A DNA stretch of 22,038 bases from CAZKMM01 sp964553915 (GTDB lineage: Bacteria > RBG-13-61-14 > DRUE01). The notes under the pieces were generated by a model. It was not told the DNA's origin. It did no database searches and saw nothing but the letters and a program-made list of their open reading frames with translations. Every line of letters starts with the position of its first letter. Position 1 is the first letter of the stretch. The DNA lies in contig CAZKMM010000027.1 of the NCBI GenBank assembly GCA_964553915.1, positions 1 to 22,038 of the forward strand, given 5' to 3'. Shown here one piece after another: positions 1 through 8,041 of the stretch. A program made the translations under genes and the position numbers.

Positions 1-87
1 TAAAAGCAGTCTTTTCCGCACCGGACGAGGTGCCTTACACCTTGGACAATAAAGTTCAGTTGCTTCCCATTCTTTGAATTGGTCCAT
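1..87 (-). CDS. Small zinc-ribbon protein, N-terminal part only
   Basis: This open frame runs out of the left edge, so only the first 29 residues are visible. They begin MDQFKEWEATEL and contain CPRC at residues 14-17, which looks like the first half of a zinc ribbon; a second Cys pair would lie outside the window. From memory, short bacterial proteins with an FKEWEATELYC-type start exist as uncharacterised conserved proteins, but the function is unknown. The start at 87 is the first ATG. No strong ribosome-binding site is visible, and an upstream in-frame TTG at 96 is an alternative. The gene is divergent from the DUF362 gene and shares the 72-base intergenic region with it. Confidence 0.55.
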   Translation of the reverse strand, partial: MDQFKEWEATELYCPRCKAPRPVRKRLLL

Positions 88-110
88 CGCTTTCAATATA
101 ACCGATTTTT

Positions 111-139
111 TTGACAATTCCAGCTCAAATTTTTAGTAT
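111..139 (+). promoter_or_regulatory. Sigma70-type promoter of the DUF362-HAD unit
   Basis: A perfect -35 box TTGACA (111-116), a 17-base spacer and a -10 box TAGTAT (134-139) sit 20 bases before the DUF362 start. A purine-rich ribosome-binding site (AAGGAAGGG) follows. The element lies in the divergent gap with the zinc-ribbon gene. Confidence 0.7.
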
Positions 140-159
140 TAAGGAAAAGGAAGGGATAA

Positions 160-1071
160 ATGAAAGAAAAATTAAGCCGAAGAGAGTTCTTTCAGCTCGC
201 GGGCATAGGGGTTTTAGCAGGGAGTAGTCTTTCTTATCTAAAAGCTAAACAAATTCCTGAGCTGGCAGTGGTAGAGGGAGAGATGCTCTCTGCTACCAGA
301 AAAGCAATTTCTGCTCTTGGGGGAATGAAGCGGTTTGTTAAGCCGGGCACAAAAGTTTTAATCAAGCCGAATTTGAGTTTTGCCAGTGGTCCGGAGCGGG
401 GAGCAAATACCCATCCGGAAATGGTGGCAGAGGTAGCCCGGCTCTGTCTGGAAGCCGGGGCAAAAGAAGTTTTAATTGCAGACCATCCTTTGTACCCGGC
501 AACTCTCTGTCTCTGGAGAAGCGGGATTCGTGAGACGCTGAAAAAAATTCCCAAAGCCCGGTTTCAGTATTTTACTGAGGAAAAATTTTACCAGGAGGTA
601 AAGGTCCCCCGAGGAAAGGATTTAAAAAAGGTGAAAATTCTAAAGCCAGCTCTGGAGGCGGATTTAATTATCAATCTTGCCAAGGCAAAGACACATGGTG
701 ATACCACGGTAACACTATGTCTGAAGAACTTAATGGGCTTCATTTTAAACCGCAAGCGGTTTCATACTATTTATAACTTGCATCAGGCAATTGCTGATTT
801 ATCCAGTGTAATTCAACCTGGACTTAATTTAATTGACGCCAGTACAGTAATGACTGAAGGGGGACCGGGTGGTCCCGGCATCCTGAAAAAACTGAATCTG
901 GTGGTGGCAGGAACCAACCCGGTGGAAACCGATGCCCTGATGGTCACTTTAAGCGAATGGTATGGAAGGAGCTGGAAGCCGGCAGAGATTAAGCATTTAA
1001 AGCTCGCTTCTGAGCTGGGCTTGGGGGAAATAGCTCCAGAAAAATTAAAATACCAAAGAATTAAGGTTTAA
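160..1071 (+). CDS. DUF362 family protein with Tat-type signal
   Basis: The 303-residue protein belongs to the DUF362 family, whose biochemical role is not settled. The diagnostic features are a VLIKPNL segment near residues 65-72, the TKVLIKPN to NTHPEMV stretch, AKAKTH followed by LCLKNLMG around residues 175-192, and a MTEGGPGGPG stretch near 230-240. The N-terminus reads SRREFFQLAG (twin Arg at 7-8) followed by a hydrophobic run, which is a twin-arginine export signal, so the protein is probably folded and exported. The CxxC ferredoxin motifs carried by some DUF362 proteins are absent. The gene has a good promoter and ribosome-binding site, and its stop TAA overlaps the ATG of the next gene by one base, which indicates co-translation. 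Family assignment is fairly secure; function is not. Confidence 0.85.
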   Translation: MKEKLSRREFFQLAGIGVLAGSSLSYLKAKQIPELAVVEGEMLSATRKAISALGGMKRFVKPGTKVLIKPNLSFASGPERGANTHPEMVAEVARLCLEAGAKEVLIADHPLYPATLCLWRSGIRETLKKIPKARFQYFTEEKFYQEVKVPRGKDLKKVKILKPALEADLIINLAKAKTHGDTTVTLCLKNLMGFILNRKRFHTIYNLHQAIADLSSVIQPGLNLIDASTVMTEGGPGGPGILKKLNLVVAGTNPVETDALMVTLSEWYGRSWKPAEIKHLKLASELGLGEIAPEKLKYQRIKV

Positions 1072-1742
1072 TGAAGATGAAATCCTGTGCCTTCTTTGAT
1101 GTGGATTATACCCTCTTGAGCAAAAGCTCTATGCTTCTTTATGTTAATTATATGCGTCAGCGAGGGGAATATAAGTTTTATGAGCTGATTTTGGGCTCAT
1201 TTTATCTGCTTCAATACAAGCTCAACCTTCTGGACTTTGAAGCGGTAACCGAGAGAGTTACCCTTCGTTATCAGGGAATGCGAGAAGAGGAGATGGTCAA
1301 AAACTGCCAGGAATGGTTTGAAGAGGTGGTTAAGCATTATATTTATCCACAGGCAATTGAGCTGATTGAAGAACACCGGAAACAAGGAGACGAGCTCTGT
1401 CTTTTAAGCGCCATCACGGTTTATCTGGCAGAGCCACTTTCCAGATATTTAGGCATCAAGCATTACCTCTGCAATCGGCTGGAGGTGGAAGACGGGGTAT
1501 TCACGGGACGGCTGGTTCGCCCCTTTTGCTATGGGGAAGGCAAGCTGGTGTATGCTCAAAAATTTGCTCAGGAAAATGGCATCAGCCTGAAAGATTCTTA
1601 TTATTACTCGGACAGCATTACTGACTTAAAGGTGCTGGAAGCTTTTGGTCATCCAGTAGTGATAAATCCGGACCGGCTTTTAAAAAAGGAAGCGCAAAAG
1701 CGGGGATGGAAGATATTATATTTTCAGCCTCAGAAAAGCTAA
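1071..1742 (+). CDS. HAD superfamily hydrolase, subfamily IB (phosphoserine-phosphatase-like)
   Basis: The 223 residues match the HAD-IB phosphatase pattern. Motif I is FDVDYTLL, with nucleophile Asp10 and acid/base Asp12. Motif II is Ser113 in LLSAIT, motif III is Lys158 in GEGKLVY, and motif IV is Asp181/Asp185 in SDSITD. A helical cap lies between motifs I and II. Such enzymes dephosphorylate small phosphomonoesters; SerB-like or phospholipid-linked substrates are possible and the substrate cannot be read from sequence. It overlaps the DUF362 gene by one base (TAATG), so the two form an operon. A second ATG six bases downstream (1077) is an equally acceptable start. The gene converges with the TPR lipoprotein gene across an 11-base gap. 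Confidence 0.85.
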   Translation: MKMKSCAFFDVDYTLLSKSSMLLYVNYMRQRGEYKFYELILGSFYLLQYKLNLLDFEAVTERVTLRYQGMREEEMVKNCQEWFEEVVKHYIYPQAIELIEEHRKQGDELCLLSAITVYLAEPLSRYLGIKHYLCNRLEVEDGVFTGRLVRPFCYGEGKLVYAQKFAQENGISLKDSYYYSDSITDLKVLEAFGHPVVINPDRLLKKEAQKRGWKILYFQPQKS

Positions 1743-1753
1743 ATAAGTTGATT

Positions 1754-2782
1754 TTAAAGGGCTTCCAGTTCTTTTTTGACCTCTTCTGAATCCGGGGAAA
1801 GCTCAAGGGCTTTTTTCAGATATTTTTTTGCCAGAGATTTTTTCCCCTGTTCCTTGTAAACCATCCCATAAAGATAATAGATTTGAGAGTCCTGGTCAGT
1901 AATTTCCTCTGCCTTTTTCAGCCAGTCCAGGGCAGATTGATAGTCCTTTTCTTCCAGATAAATATTTGCCAGAGTCTTATAACTCAAAAGTACCCAGGAG
2001 GTCTGCCAGGGTTTTTCTTTAATATTCGCTAAAGCCGAGACGGTTTTAAATTTCTCTATTGCCTGGTCAAGAAGCTGTTTTTTTACTTCCGGCTTTTCCT
2101 CCTTAATTCTTTTGCTCAAAAGCACCATTCCCATTGAGCAGTAAGCGGAAAGCTCAGAAGGAACCATCTTTTGATACTTCTCTAAAAGAGAAAGTGCCCG
2201 GTCGTATTCTCCCAGCTTCTGAGCTGCACTTGCCAGGTTAAAATAAATTTTGGGAAGCTCAGGATTGAGCTTCTGCGCCTCTATCAACACCCGAGCTGCT
2301 TCCTGAGGATTAATGGCAAGAAGAGCACTGCCTTTAACATAAAGATTTTCCGCATTATCCGGGTCTAGTGCTATGGCGGTTTCAATTAAGCGGAGGGCGC
2401 GCTCATAGTCCCGGCGGTGCCGAAAAAGGTCTGCCATTGCCCGGTATCCATCTGCCAGGTCCGGATTCAAACGGAGGGCTCGCTGAGCATACTGATAAGC
2501 TTTACCAAATTCCTCCTCGCTAATGCTGTATCCTCGCCACATTGATATTGCCTCAGCCAAGCCTGCCAGAGCCTCGGGGTATTCATCCCAGTAATCCAGA
2601 GCCAGCTTGTATTCTTCTATCGCTTTTATGTAATTATCTGGGTTGCAGGTAAGAAACAGCCTTCGGGCTTTAAAATAATGCTCTTTTGCCTGCTCCTGAA
2701 GAGGATGAGATGCGGTCTCCACTCCCTGCTTGCAGGCAGAAACTAAAATGACCATCAAACCAAAAACCAGTAATCTTTTCAT
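1754..2782 (-). CDS. TPR-repeat lipoprotein
   Basis: I place the start at 2782 rather than at the longest-frame ATG (2875), because MKRLLVFGLMVILVSAC is a clean lipoprotein signal (lipobox VSAC, Cys17) and AAAGGACA lies just ahead of it. The longer frame would put 31 unlikely residues before the signal and would cover the promoter. The mature part of the 342-residue protein is almost entirely tetratricopeptide repeats, roughly seven. Units such as AIALDPDNAENLYVKGSALL and the C-terminal KKALELSPDSEEVKKEL show the canonical W/L-G-Y-A-L-P spacing. TPR lipoproteins act as periplasmic or outer-membrane scaffolds for protein complexes; the partner is unknown. It is monocistronic as far as can be seen. 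Confidence 0.85.
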   Translation of the reverse strand: MKRLLVFGLMVILVSACKQGVETASHPLQEQAKEHYFKARRLFLTCNPDNYIKAIEEYKLALDYWDEYPEALAGLAEAISMWRGYSISEEEFGKAYQYAQRALRLNPDLADGYRAMADLFRHRRDYERALRLIETAIALDPDNAENLYVKGSALLAINPQEAARVLIEAQKLNPELPKIYFNLASAAQKLGEYDRALSLLEKYQKMVPSELSAYCSMGMVLLSKRIKEEKPEVKKQLLDQAIEKFKTVSALANIKEKPWQTSWVLLSYKTLANIYLEEKDYQSALDWLKKAEEITDQDSQIYYLYGMVYKEQGKKSLAKKYLKKALELSPDSEEVKKELEAL

Positions 2783-2812
2783 TGTCCTTTTCCCTAGATA
2801 GATTTGAATTTT

Positions 2813-2841
2813 AAAATAGCAAATAAGTTCCCGATTGACAA
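2813..2841 (-). promoter_or_regulatory. Probable promoter of the TPR lipoprotein gene
   Basis: On the minus strand a -35 box TTGTCA (2841-2836), a 17-base spacer and a -10 box TATTTT (2818-2813) lie 30 bases ahead of the chosen start at 2782. The geometry and -10 box are the same as those ahead of panB in this window. Confidence 0.5.
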
Positions 2842-2868
2842 GCAAAACTCCAAAACCAGCCCAAATTC

Positions 2869-2897
2869 TTGACAAAAAAAATCTGCTCTGATATTGA
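2869..2897 (+). promoter_or_regulatory. Probable promoter of the symporter operon
   Basis: A perfect TTGACA (2869-2874) lies in the divergent gap 52 bases before the symporter ATG. The -10 box is less clear; TATTGA (2892-2897) at 17-base spacing is the best candidate. A ribosome-binding site GGGAGGT follows at about 2914-2920. Confidence 0.4.
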
Positions 2898-2925
2898 TTA
2901 AAAGACCAATCCCAGGGAGGTAAAG

Positions 2926-4512
2926 ATGGAAGAATTAAAAGTAACTTTTCATTTTTTGGATTGGTTTTGGACCGGGGCGTATTTGGCTTTGATGATTGGT
3001 TGTGGTTTTTTGTTTTACCGATTGGGAAAAAGAAGTGAATCAGATTTCTTCATTGCCGGAAGAGGACTTCCCTGGTGGCTACCTGCCAGCTCAGTTTATG
3101 CCACCCATACCGCCACTGACACCCCGATGTGGATTGGTGGAGTAATTTATAAACACGGAATGAGAGGACTCTGGTATACCTTCTTTTCCCTCTGGTGTGC
3201 GGTAAGTGCCTTTGTTTCCAGCAGAATCTTCCGCCGCTCCCTGGCAATGAGTCAGGCGGAATGGCAGAGCCTGAGGTATTCTGGCTTGGGCTCCGAGCTT
3301 CTTCGGGGCTGGCTTGCTGGGTGGCAGGTGTTTATGAATATGTTCGTGCTTGGCTGGGTAGGAATGGCAATGGGAAAGGTCTGCACCCTGCTTTTTGGCT
3401 GGCCAGAATGGGTGGGGCTGGTGGCTTTTTCCAGTGCCTGTGCCCTTTATGTGCTCAGCGCTGGCTACTGGGGAGTGGTGATGGCAGACTTCCAGCAGGG
3501 AATAATTGCCTTTCTGGTAATTGTCATTGTCAGCATCTGGGGAATTATGGCCGCAGGCGGTCCCCATGGAATTGTCAATCATCTGACCAGCCTGGGAGAA
3601 AAATGGCGACTTAATCCCTTTGCCTTTACCGGCTTTGCCAAAGGAGATTTTCCCTTCCTCTGGTTCATTACAATGCTGGTGATGGCAGTAGTAGGCGGTG
3701 TGGGTATGGGCAATTTTATTGACTGGTATCCGGAGGCACAGAGGATTCAGTCCGCCCGCACGGTGCGGGATGCGAGCTGGAGCATCTGGTGGGGAGGATT
3801 TCTGGTTTTGATTCGGAATGCCCTCTGGGCTGTAGCAATTTTGGGCTTTTTTGTTCTATTTCCTCACATCAAGGAGACCAGTGAATATGAGCTTGCCTGG
3901 TATCGGCTGGGATTTGGTTATCTTCCTGTAGGGATGGTGGGATTTTTCTTTGCAGCAATTTTAGCTATCCATCTCTCTACCATCAGCACCCATCTTAATC
4001 TCGGAGCACTTTACTTCACCCGGGACCTTTACCATCACTATATCAATCCCCGGGCTAGCGAGCAGAGATTGGTCTGGATTGGAAGAATCGCTACTCTGAT
4101 ATTATTGCTTGGTTCTTTCCTTTACGGACTTTTGATGAAGGAAATTACTAAATGGCTGATTTTTGCTCTCTGGCTTCAAGCCGCCGGAATCTGGCTTCCC
4201 AGCATTCTTCAGGTGGTCTGGTGGAGATTTAATTCCTGGGGGTATCTCGCCAGCTGGATTGCCAATCTGGGAATTAGCTGGTTGGTGGTCTGGGTGCTAC
4301 CAGCTTTTGGGGTCTTACCGGATAATCTTCCAGATTATATCCAGTTCTGGCTCCTGATGGGCTTGACCTTTTTAATCTACTTCCCCATCACCCTTTTGAC
4401 CAAGCCAGAAGATATGGAGCATCTGGTCAAATATTATGTAATGGCACGACCGATTGGCTGGTGGAAGCCGGTTCATCAAAAGGCAGTGGAGATGGGCTTA
4501 ATTAAGGATTAA
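2926..4512 (+). CDS. Sodium:solute symporter (SSS family)
   Basis: This 528-residue polytopic membrane protein has about a dozen hydrophobic segments. Its N-terminus carries the SSS-family signature, FFIAGRGLPWWLPASS at residues 41-56, followed by the AT-T-P-W stretch of the first core helix. Later come a GNFIDWYPEAQRIQSAR loop and a helix with HLSTISTHLN that matches the family's sodium-site helix. SSS carriers import sugars, amino acids, carboxylates or vitamins with Na+. The substrate is not readable, but location just upstream of an exported mannosidase suggests a sugar or glycan breakdown product. It has a strong ribosome-binding site and is followed after 12 bases by a chain of very small membrane-protein genes. 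Confidence 0.9.
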   Translation: MEELKVTFHFLDWFWTGAYLALMIGCGFLFYRLGKRSESDFFIAGRGLPWWLPASSVYATHTATDTPMWIGGVIYKHGMRGLWYTFFSLWCAVSAFVSSRIFRRSLAMSQAEWQSLRYSGLGSELLRGWLAGWQVFMNMFVLGWVGMAMGKVCTLLFGWPEWVGLVAFSSACALYVLSAGYWGVVMADFQQGIIAFLVIVIVSIWGIMAAGGPHGIVNHLTSLGEKWRLNPFAFTGFAKGDFPFLWFITMLVMAVVGGVGMGNFIDWYPEAQRIQSARTVRDASWSIWWGGFLVLIRNALWAVAILGFFVLFPHIKETSEYELAWYRLGFGYLPVGMVGFFFAAILAIHLSTISTHLNLGALYFTRDLYHHYINPRASEQRLVWIGRIATLILLLGSFLYGLLMKEITKWLIFALWLQAAGIWLPSILQVVWWRFNSWGYLASWIANLGISWLVVWVLPAFGVLPDNLPDYIQFWLLMGLTFLIYFPITLLTKPEDMEHLVKYYVMARPIGWWKPVHQKAVEMGLIKD

Positions 4513-4524
4513 AGGAGGAAAAAA

Positions 4525-4812
4525 ATGGCAAGAAAATACACTCCCGAGCAGGCAGAGCGCTGGAGTTGGGAAGACCTGCTTGCCTGCATACTCTCGCCGT
4601 TGGGGTATATCCTCTGCTCCATTGGTCTGGCACAGGTGCTTTTGCTGGAGCCAATTGGTTTTATTGTGATGGGCGCAGGGGTAGTGTGCGTTGTTCTGAT
4701 GTATTGGGTTATAGACCCCAAGCTCAAAGCGGTTTCGGATGAATATGAACGCAGGCAGGCAGAATTCTTGGAACATGTTGAGCGAGTCTCCAGATGGGAG
4801 GAGATGAAATGA
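4525..4812 (+). CDS. Small two-helix membrane protein of the symporter operon
   Basis: A 95-residue protein with a strong ribosome-binding site (AAGGAGG, 4512-4518). A hydrophilic N-terminus is followed by two hydrophobic segments at about residues 18-40 and 43-64, separated by a short turn, and then a charged, helical C-terminal tail rich in Glu and Arg. I do not recognise a named family. It lies 12 bases after the symporter stop and its own stop overlaps the next start (ATGA at 4809-4812), so it is almost certainly co-translated with its neighbours. A role as accessory subunit of the symporter is inference from position alone. Confidence 0.75.
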   Translation: MARKYTPEQAERWSWEDLLACILSPLGYILCSIGLAQVLLLEPIGFIVMGAGVVCVVLMYWVIDPKLKAVSDEYERRQAEFLEHVERVSRWEEMK

Positions 4813-4973
4813 GCGAACAGAGTGCCTGGTTAAATTTTATCCAATCCGGTGGAGGAAAGCTGATCGGAATGAGCATTGCTTATATTGCCTCTTTTCTAGG
4901 ATTAATTTTTGCCTGGTGGAATTATAAAAAACGAGAGGCAGAGAAAAAAACCGGGGAGCAAAAAAATGAATGA
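4809..4973 (+). CDS. 54-residue single-helix membrane protein
   Basis: The frame starts at the ATG inside the ATGA overlap with the preceding gene and encodes 54 residues: a short N-terminus beginning MSEQSAWLNF, one hydrophobic helix at about residues 18-37 ending in WWNYKKREAE, and a Lys/Glu-rich cytoplasmic-type tail. Size and layout (one helix, W-W-N, basic tail) recall the very small accessory proteins encoded beside some SSS and NSS symporters, but I cannot prove homology by eye. Translational coupling on both sides supports it being real. It ends eight bases inside the next gene. Confidence 0.65.
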   Translation: MSEQSAWLNFIQSGGGKLIGMSIAYIASFLGLIFAWWNYKKREAEKKTGEQKNE

Positions 4974-5091
4974 ATTTCATCAAATCGGCAGTGTCTGGCT
5001 CGGGATTATTGTTCCAGCGGGAATTTTTATTTTTTCTTTTATTGTCACCTACTTATTATATCGTCATTTTGCTCGTGAGCTAGAAAAATAA
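4966..5091 (+). CDS. 41-residue single-helix membrane protein
   Basis: The ATG at 4966 overlaps the previous gene by eight bases and has GGGGAGC at 4954-4960 as ribosome-binding site. The upstream ATG at 4909 lies in the body of the preceding gene and would add an improbable charged leader. The product begins MNEFHQIGSVWLG, has one hydrophobic helix at about residues 11-32, and ends in a charged RHFARELEK tail. No family is recognised. It is the second of two consecutive one-helix proteins in this operon, and its stop overlaps the next start (TAATG at 5089-5093). Confidence 0.65.
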   Translation: MNEFHQIGSVWLGIIVPAGIFIFSFIVTYLLYRHFARELEK

Positions 5092-5327
5092 TGGCAGAGG
5101 AATATCCTCAAAATCCAACTTTAGCCTGTGTTTTAAGTCTTCTGGTTCCGGGGCTGGGGCAATTTTATAATCGGGATTTGCTTCGGGGATTATTCTGGTT
5201 GATTATCACTCCGGGCTGTTGGATTGGCACCGGCGGGACGATTGGCTGGATTTGTCATCTCTTAAGTGCTTATACTGCCTATCGGAGGGCAAAAGAAATA
5301 AACCAGGAGGTAGGAGAATGGTATTAA
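5091..5327 (+). CDS. TM2-domain-like small membrane protein
   Basis: A 78-residue protein with two hydrophobic segments (about 10-22 and 31-60). Its core PGLGQFYNRDLLRGL resembles the start of TM2-domain proteins (G-x-G-x-F-Y followed by a G-x-x-x-L helix). TM2 proteins are small two-helix membrane proteins with no single known function. The ATG overlaps the preceding stop by one base, and its 3-prime end overlaps the mannosidase start by ten bases and supplies that gene's ribosome-binding site. It completes a run of four small membrane proteins between symporter and glycosidase. Confidence 0.75.
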   Translation: MAEEYPQNPTLACVLSLLVPGLGQFYNRDLLRGLFWLIITPGCWIGTGGTIGWICHLLSAYTAYRRAKEINQEVGEWY

Positions 5328-8035
5328 GTAAATGGAAAAAAATCCTCATCGCTGGTTTAGTAATTGTTTTTTCCGGGCTGACTCTTTCTGTCTACGCGGA
5401 AGAAAAGACTCAGGTCTCCCCGCTTTTTAAGCACACTCTCAAAAACTGGTATCAGGTTCAACTGTCTCGGGGAGATTTAAAGCCAGATGAAGTTTATTTA
5501 TATTCTTTGGGTCAATCTCATATAGATGCGGCCTGGCGGTGGCGCTGGCGTCAGACCCGGGACTATAAATGCCCCTTAACCTTTGGCAAGGCAATCAAGC
5601 ATATGGAAGAATTTCCAGATTTTTCTTATCATCAAAGCGCACCGCAATATTATGAATGGACTCGTGAGGTAGACCCGGAGCTTTTTGAAAAAATCAAGCA
5701 GAGAGAAAAAGAGGGGAGATGGGTGATTGTTGGTGGAATGTGGATAGAACCTGATTGCAATATGCCGGAGGGAGAAAGTTTTGTCCGCCAGCGTCTTTAC
5801 GGGCAGAGATTTTATCTGGAACATTTTGGACATATCAGCACCATTTCCTGGCTTCTTGATTCCTTTGGCTATAACTGGAACCTTCCTCAAATTGTGGTTA
5901 AAAGTGGTGCCAAATATATGTGGACGAGCAAAATCACCTGGAATGATACCACGATTTTTCCCTTCCACCTTTTCTGGTGGCAGGCACCGGATGGAACCAA
6001 AATTCTGACCCATATCTGTCCTATCTCTGCGGGAATACCTTTTAATGCTGGAGAAGTTTCTAAATTCAAAAGCACTCGCTACCTGCTCAAACCAGGGGTC
6101 AAGCTGATTGCGGATTATTCCACCCCGTCGGGGAAAATTGAAAAAGCCAAAAGCAAAGATTTTATTCCAGAAATGGCGGTATTTTATGGTGTGGGCGATG
6201 GTGGACACGGTCCTCAGAAATGGGAAATAAAGACACAGCTCGCTTTTCAGGAGCTGGGCTATGGCAAAATTGCCAGTGCTTATGAATTCTTCCCTCAGCT
6301 GGATAAGTATGGGGAGAGAATTCCGGTCTGGAATGATGAGCTTTATCTGGAATATCATCGGGGGGTAATGACCACTCATGAATGGATTAAGCGGGCTAAC
6401 CGCCGGGCAGAAGCCCTGATGAGAAGCTTAGAAGCCATCTGCAGTTGGGCGCATCTGCTCGGAGAAAAATATCCTTTAGATAAAATTACCGCGATCTGGA
6501 AGGTGATTTTACTCAATCAATTCCATGATATTCTTCCTGGCTCCAGCATCCCGGAGGTTTATAAAGATGCCCGGGAGCATTATCAATGGATTCAAAATGA
6601 AACCAAAAACCTGCTCAATCAGGGAATTACCTCCCTTGCCCAGAATATTAACACTCAACCTCCCCAGCCGGGAATGGAGCCGATTTTGGTGTTTAATCCC
6701 CTCGGCTGGGAAAGAAATGACCTGGCTCAGGTAGAGGTCTCTGCTGGACAATGCTATCGGGTATTTGACCAGAGAGGCAAAGAAATTCCCAGCCAGTGTG
6801 CCCAGGGTGAAGATGGGAAAAATTATTTATATTTCTCGGCTCAGGTTCCGGCTCTGGGCTGGAAGGTTTACTGGCTAAAACCCGGGGAATATCAGGGAAC
6901 GGGTCCAGAAGCAAAAGAGCGCGACTTGCAGATTATCCTGGAAAACGACCTGATAAAAGTAGCAGTTGATAAAAAAACCGGCTGGCTGGCTTCCCTTTAT
7001 GATAAAAGGCTCAAAAAAGAACTGCTCTCCGCTCCGAGCAATAAAATCCTTGCCTTTAAAGACCAGCCCCAGATGTATTCCGCCTGGAACATCTCGCATA
7101 ATTATTTGAAAAATCCAATCCCGGTGCCAGAGCCCAGCTCAGTAAAAATTGTCCAGAAAGGTCCGGTGCTGGTTCAGGTGCTGGTGGAGCGAAAAGGAGA
7201 CCCCACCAGCTTCAAACAGTGGATTACTTTAACCGCTTTCTCCCCTCTGGTTCGGCTCACCACCTTTACAGATATGCACTGGAAAGAAACCCTGGTCAAA
7301 GTGGAATATAATACCAGTATCAAATCCGATAAGGTCTGGGCAGAAATTCCCTATGCGGTGATTGCCCGACCCACTCATCCCGAAACCCCGGCAGAAAAAG
7401 CCCGCTGGGAAATGCCCTGTCAGAAATGGATTGACCTGAATGATTCTAATTATGGTCTGGCGCTTCTCAATCGGGGAAAATACGGCTTCAGCCTGAATCA
7501 GGAGGGCACTGGATACCGGCTGAGCATTATCAAAGCCGCCAAACATCCCAAGCCAATGCCTGAGGCAAAAAATGTTAATCTGCTTTATATCCCCTTCCCC
7601 ACCAAGCATACTGACCAGGGAGAGCACTGGGCATATTTAGCTCTGTTCCCCCACAGTGGAACCTGGCAGAGAGCAGAAGTTTACAAAGCCGGCTATGAAT
7701 TTAATACTCCTTTGATTGCCCAAAAAATTGACACACATTCCGGAGAACTGCCGGCAAGCCTGAGCCTGCTCAGCTTAAAAAGCGACGGGGCTTATCTTGC
7801 TTCAATCAAAAAAGCAGAGGATGATGAGAGCCTGATTGTCAGGGTGGTGGAAGGAAAGGGAATAGATACCGTCGCACAAATTATCGTGAATCCGCTTTTT
7901 AAGATTACTGGAGCCTGGGAAACCGACCTTTTAGAGCTGAATCCCAAAGAAATTGCTTATAACTCTAAATCAGTTTCATTTCCCATTGGACATTTTGAAA
8001 TCAAAACCATCAAGCTCAGGCTAAAAAGAAGATAA
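5318..8035 (+). CDS. Exported GH38-family alpha-mannosidase-like enzyme
   Basis: I chose the ATG at 5318 because AGGAGG lies just ahead and it opens a signal peptide (KWKK, a hydrophobic stretch, then VYA before EEK, cleavage near residue 27); the longer frame from 5219 reads through the preceding gene. The 905-residue product carries glycoside hydrolase family 38 hallmarks. GQSHIDAAW supplies the zinc ligands His68 and Asp70, LLDSFGYNWNLPQ holds the presumed nucleophile Asp181, and QFHDILPGSS (His403, Asp404) is the third zinc-site motif. A long beta-rich C-terminal region follows, as usual in the family. It should hydrolyse alpha-mannosides in the periplasm or outside the cell. Coupling to a symporter operon suggests release and uptake of mannose-containing sugars. 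Exact linkage specificity is unknown. Confidence 0.9.
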   Translation: MVLSKWKKILIAGLVIVFSGLTLSVYAEEKTQVSPLFKHTLKNWYQVQLSRGDLKPDEVYLYSLGQSHIDAAWRWRWRQTRDYKCPLTFGKAIKHMEEFPDFSYHQSAPQYYEWTREVDPELFEKIKQREKEGRWVIVGGMWIEPDCNMPEGESFVRQRLYGQRFYLEHFGHISTISWLLDSFGYNWNLPQIVVKSGAKYMWTSKITWNDTTIFPFHLFWWQAPDGTKILTHICPISAGIPFNAGEVSKFKSTRYLLKPGVKLIADYSTPSGKIEKAKSKDFIPEMAVFYGVGDGGHGPQKWEIKTQLAFQELGYGKIASAYEFFPQLDKYGERIPVWNDELYLEYHRGVMTTHEWIKRANRRAEALMRSLEAICSWAHLLGEKYPLDKITAIWKVILLNQFHDILPGSSIPEVYKDAREHYQWIQNETKNLLNQGITSLAQNINTQPPQPGMEPILVFNPLGWERNDLAQVEVSAGQCYRVFDQRGKEIPSQCAQGEDGKNYLYFSAQVPALGWKVYWLKPGEYQGTGPEAKERDLQIILENDLIKVAVDKKTGWLASLYDKRLKKELLSAPSNKILAFKDQPQMYSAWNISHNYLKNPIPVPEPSSVKIVQKGPVLVQVLVERKGDPTSFKQWITLTAFSPLVRLTTFTDMHWKETLVKVEYNTSIKSDKVWAEIPYAVIARPTHPETPAEKARWEMPCQKWIDLNDSNYGLALLNRGKYGFSLNQEGTGYRLSIIKAAKHPKPMPEAKNVNLLYIPFPTKHTDQGEHWAYLALFPHSGTWQRAEVYKAGYEFNTPLIAQKIDTHSGELPASLSLLSLKSDGAYLASIKKAEDDESLIVRVVEGKGIDTVAQIIVNPLFKITGAWETDLLELNPKEIAYNSKSVSFPIGHFEIKTIKLRLKRR

Positions 8036-8041
8036 GATATT

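Noticed and set aside
1735..1765. Bidirectional terminator between the HAD and TPR genes
   Set aside because: A possible AAGCT/AGGGCTT pairing is too weak and lacks a U-tract.
2783..2875. N-terminal extension of the TPR protein from the ATG at 2875
   Set aside because: The downstream ATG at 2782 has a ribosome-binding site and opens a clean lipoprotein signal; the extension covers the promoter.
3091..3582. 163-codon minus-strand frame inside the symporter gene
   Set aside because: Low-complexity His/Pro/Ser-rich product with no signal, opposite conserved SSS helices; a shadow frame.
5219..5317. Longer start of the mannosidase frame at 5219
   Set aside because: It reads through the TM2-like gene and puts a charged leader before an obvious signal peptide; the ATG at 5318 has AGGAGG ahead.
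5576..6379. 267-codon open frame on the minus strand inside the mannosidase gene
   Set aside because: The product has no recognisable domain and lies fully opposite strongly conserved GH38 motifs; it is a shadow frame.
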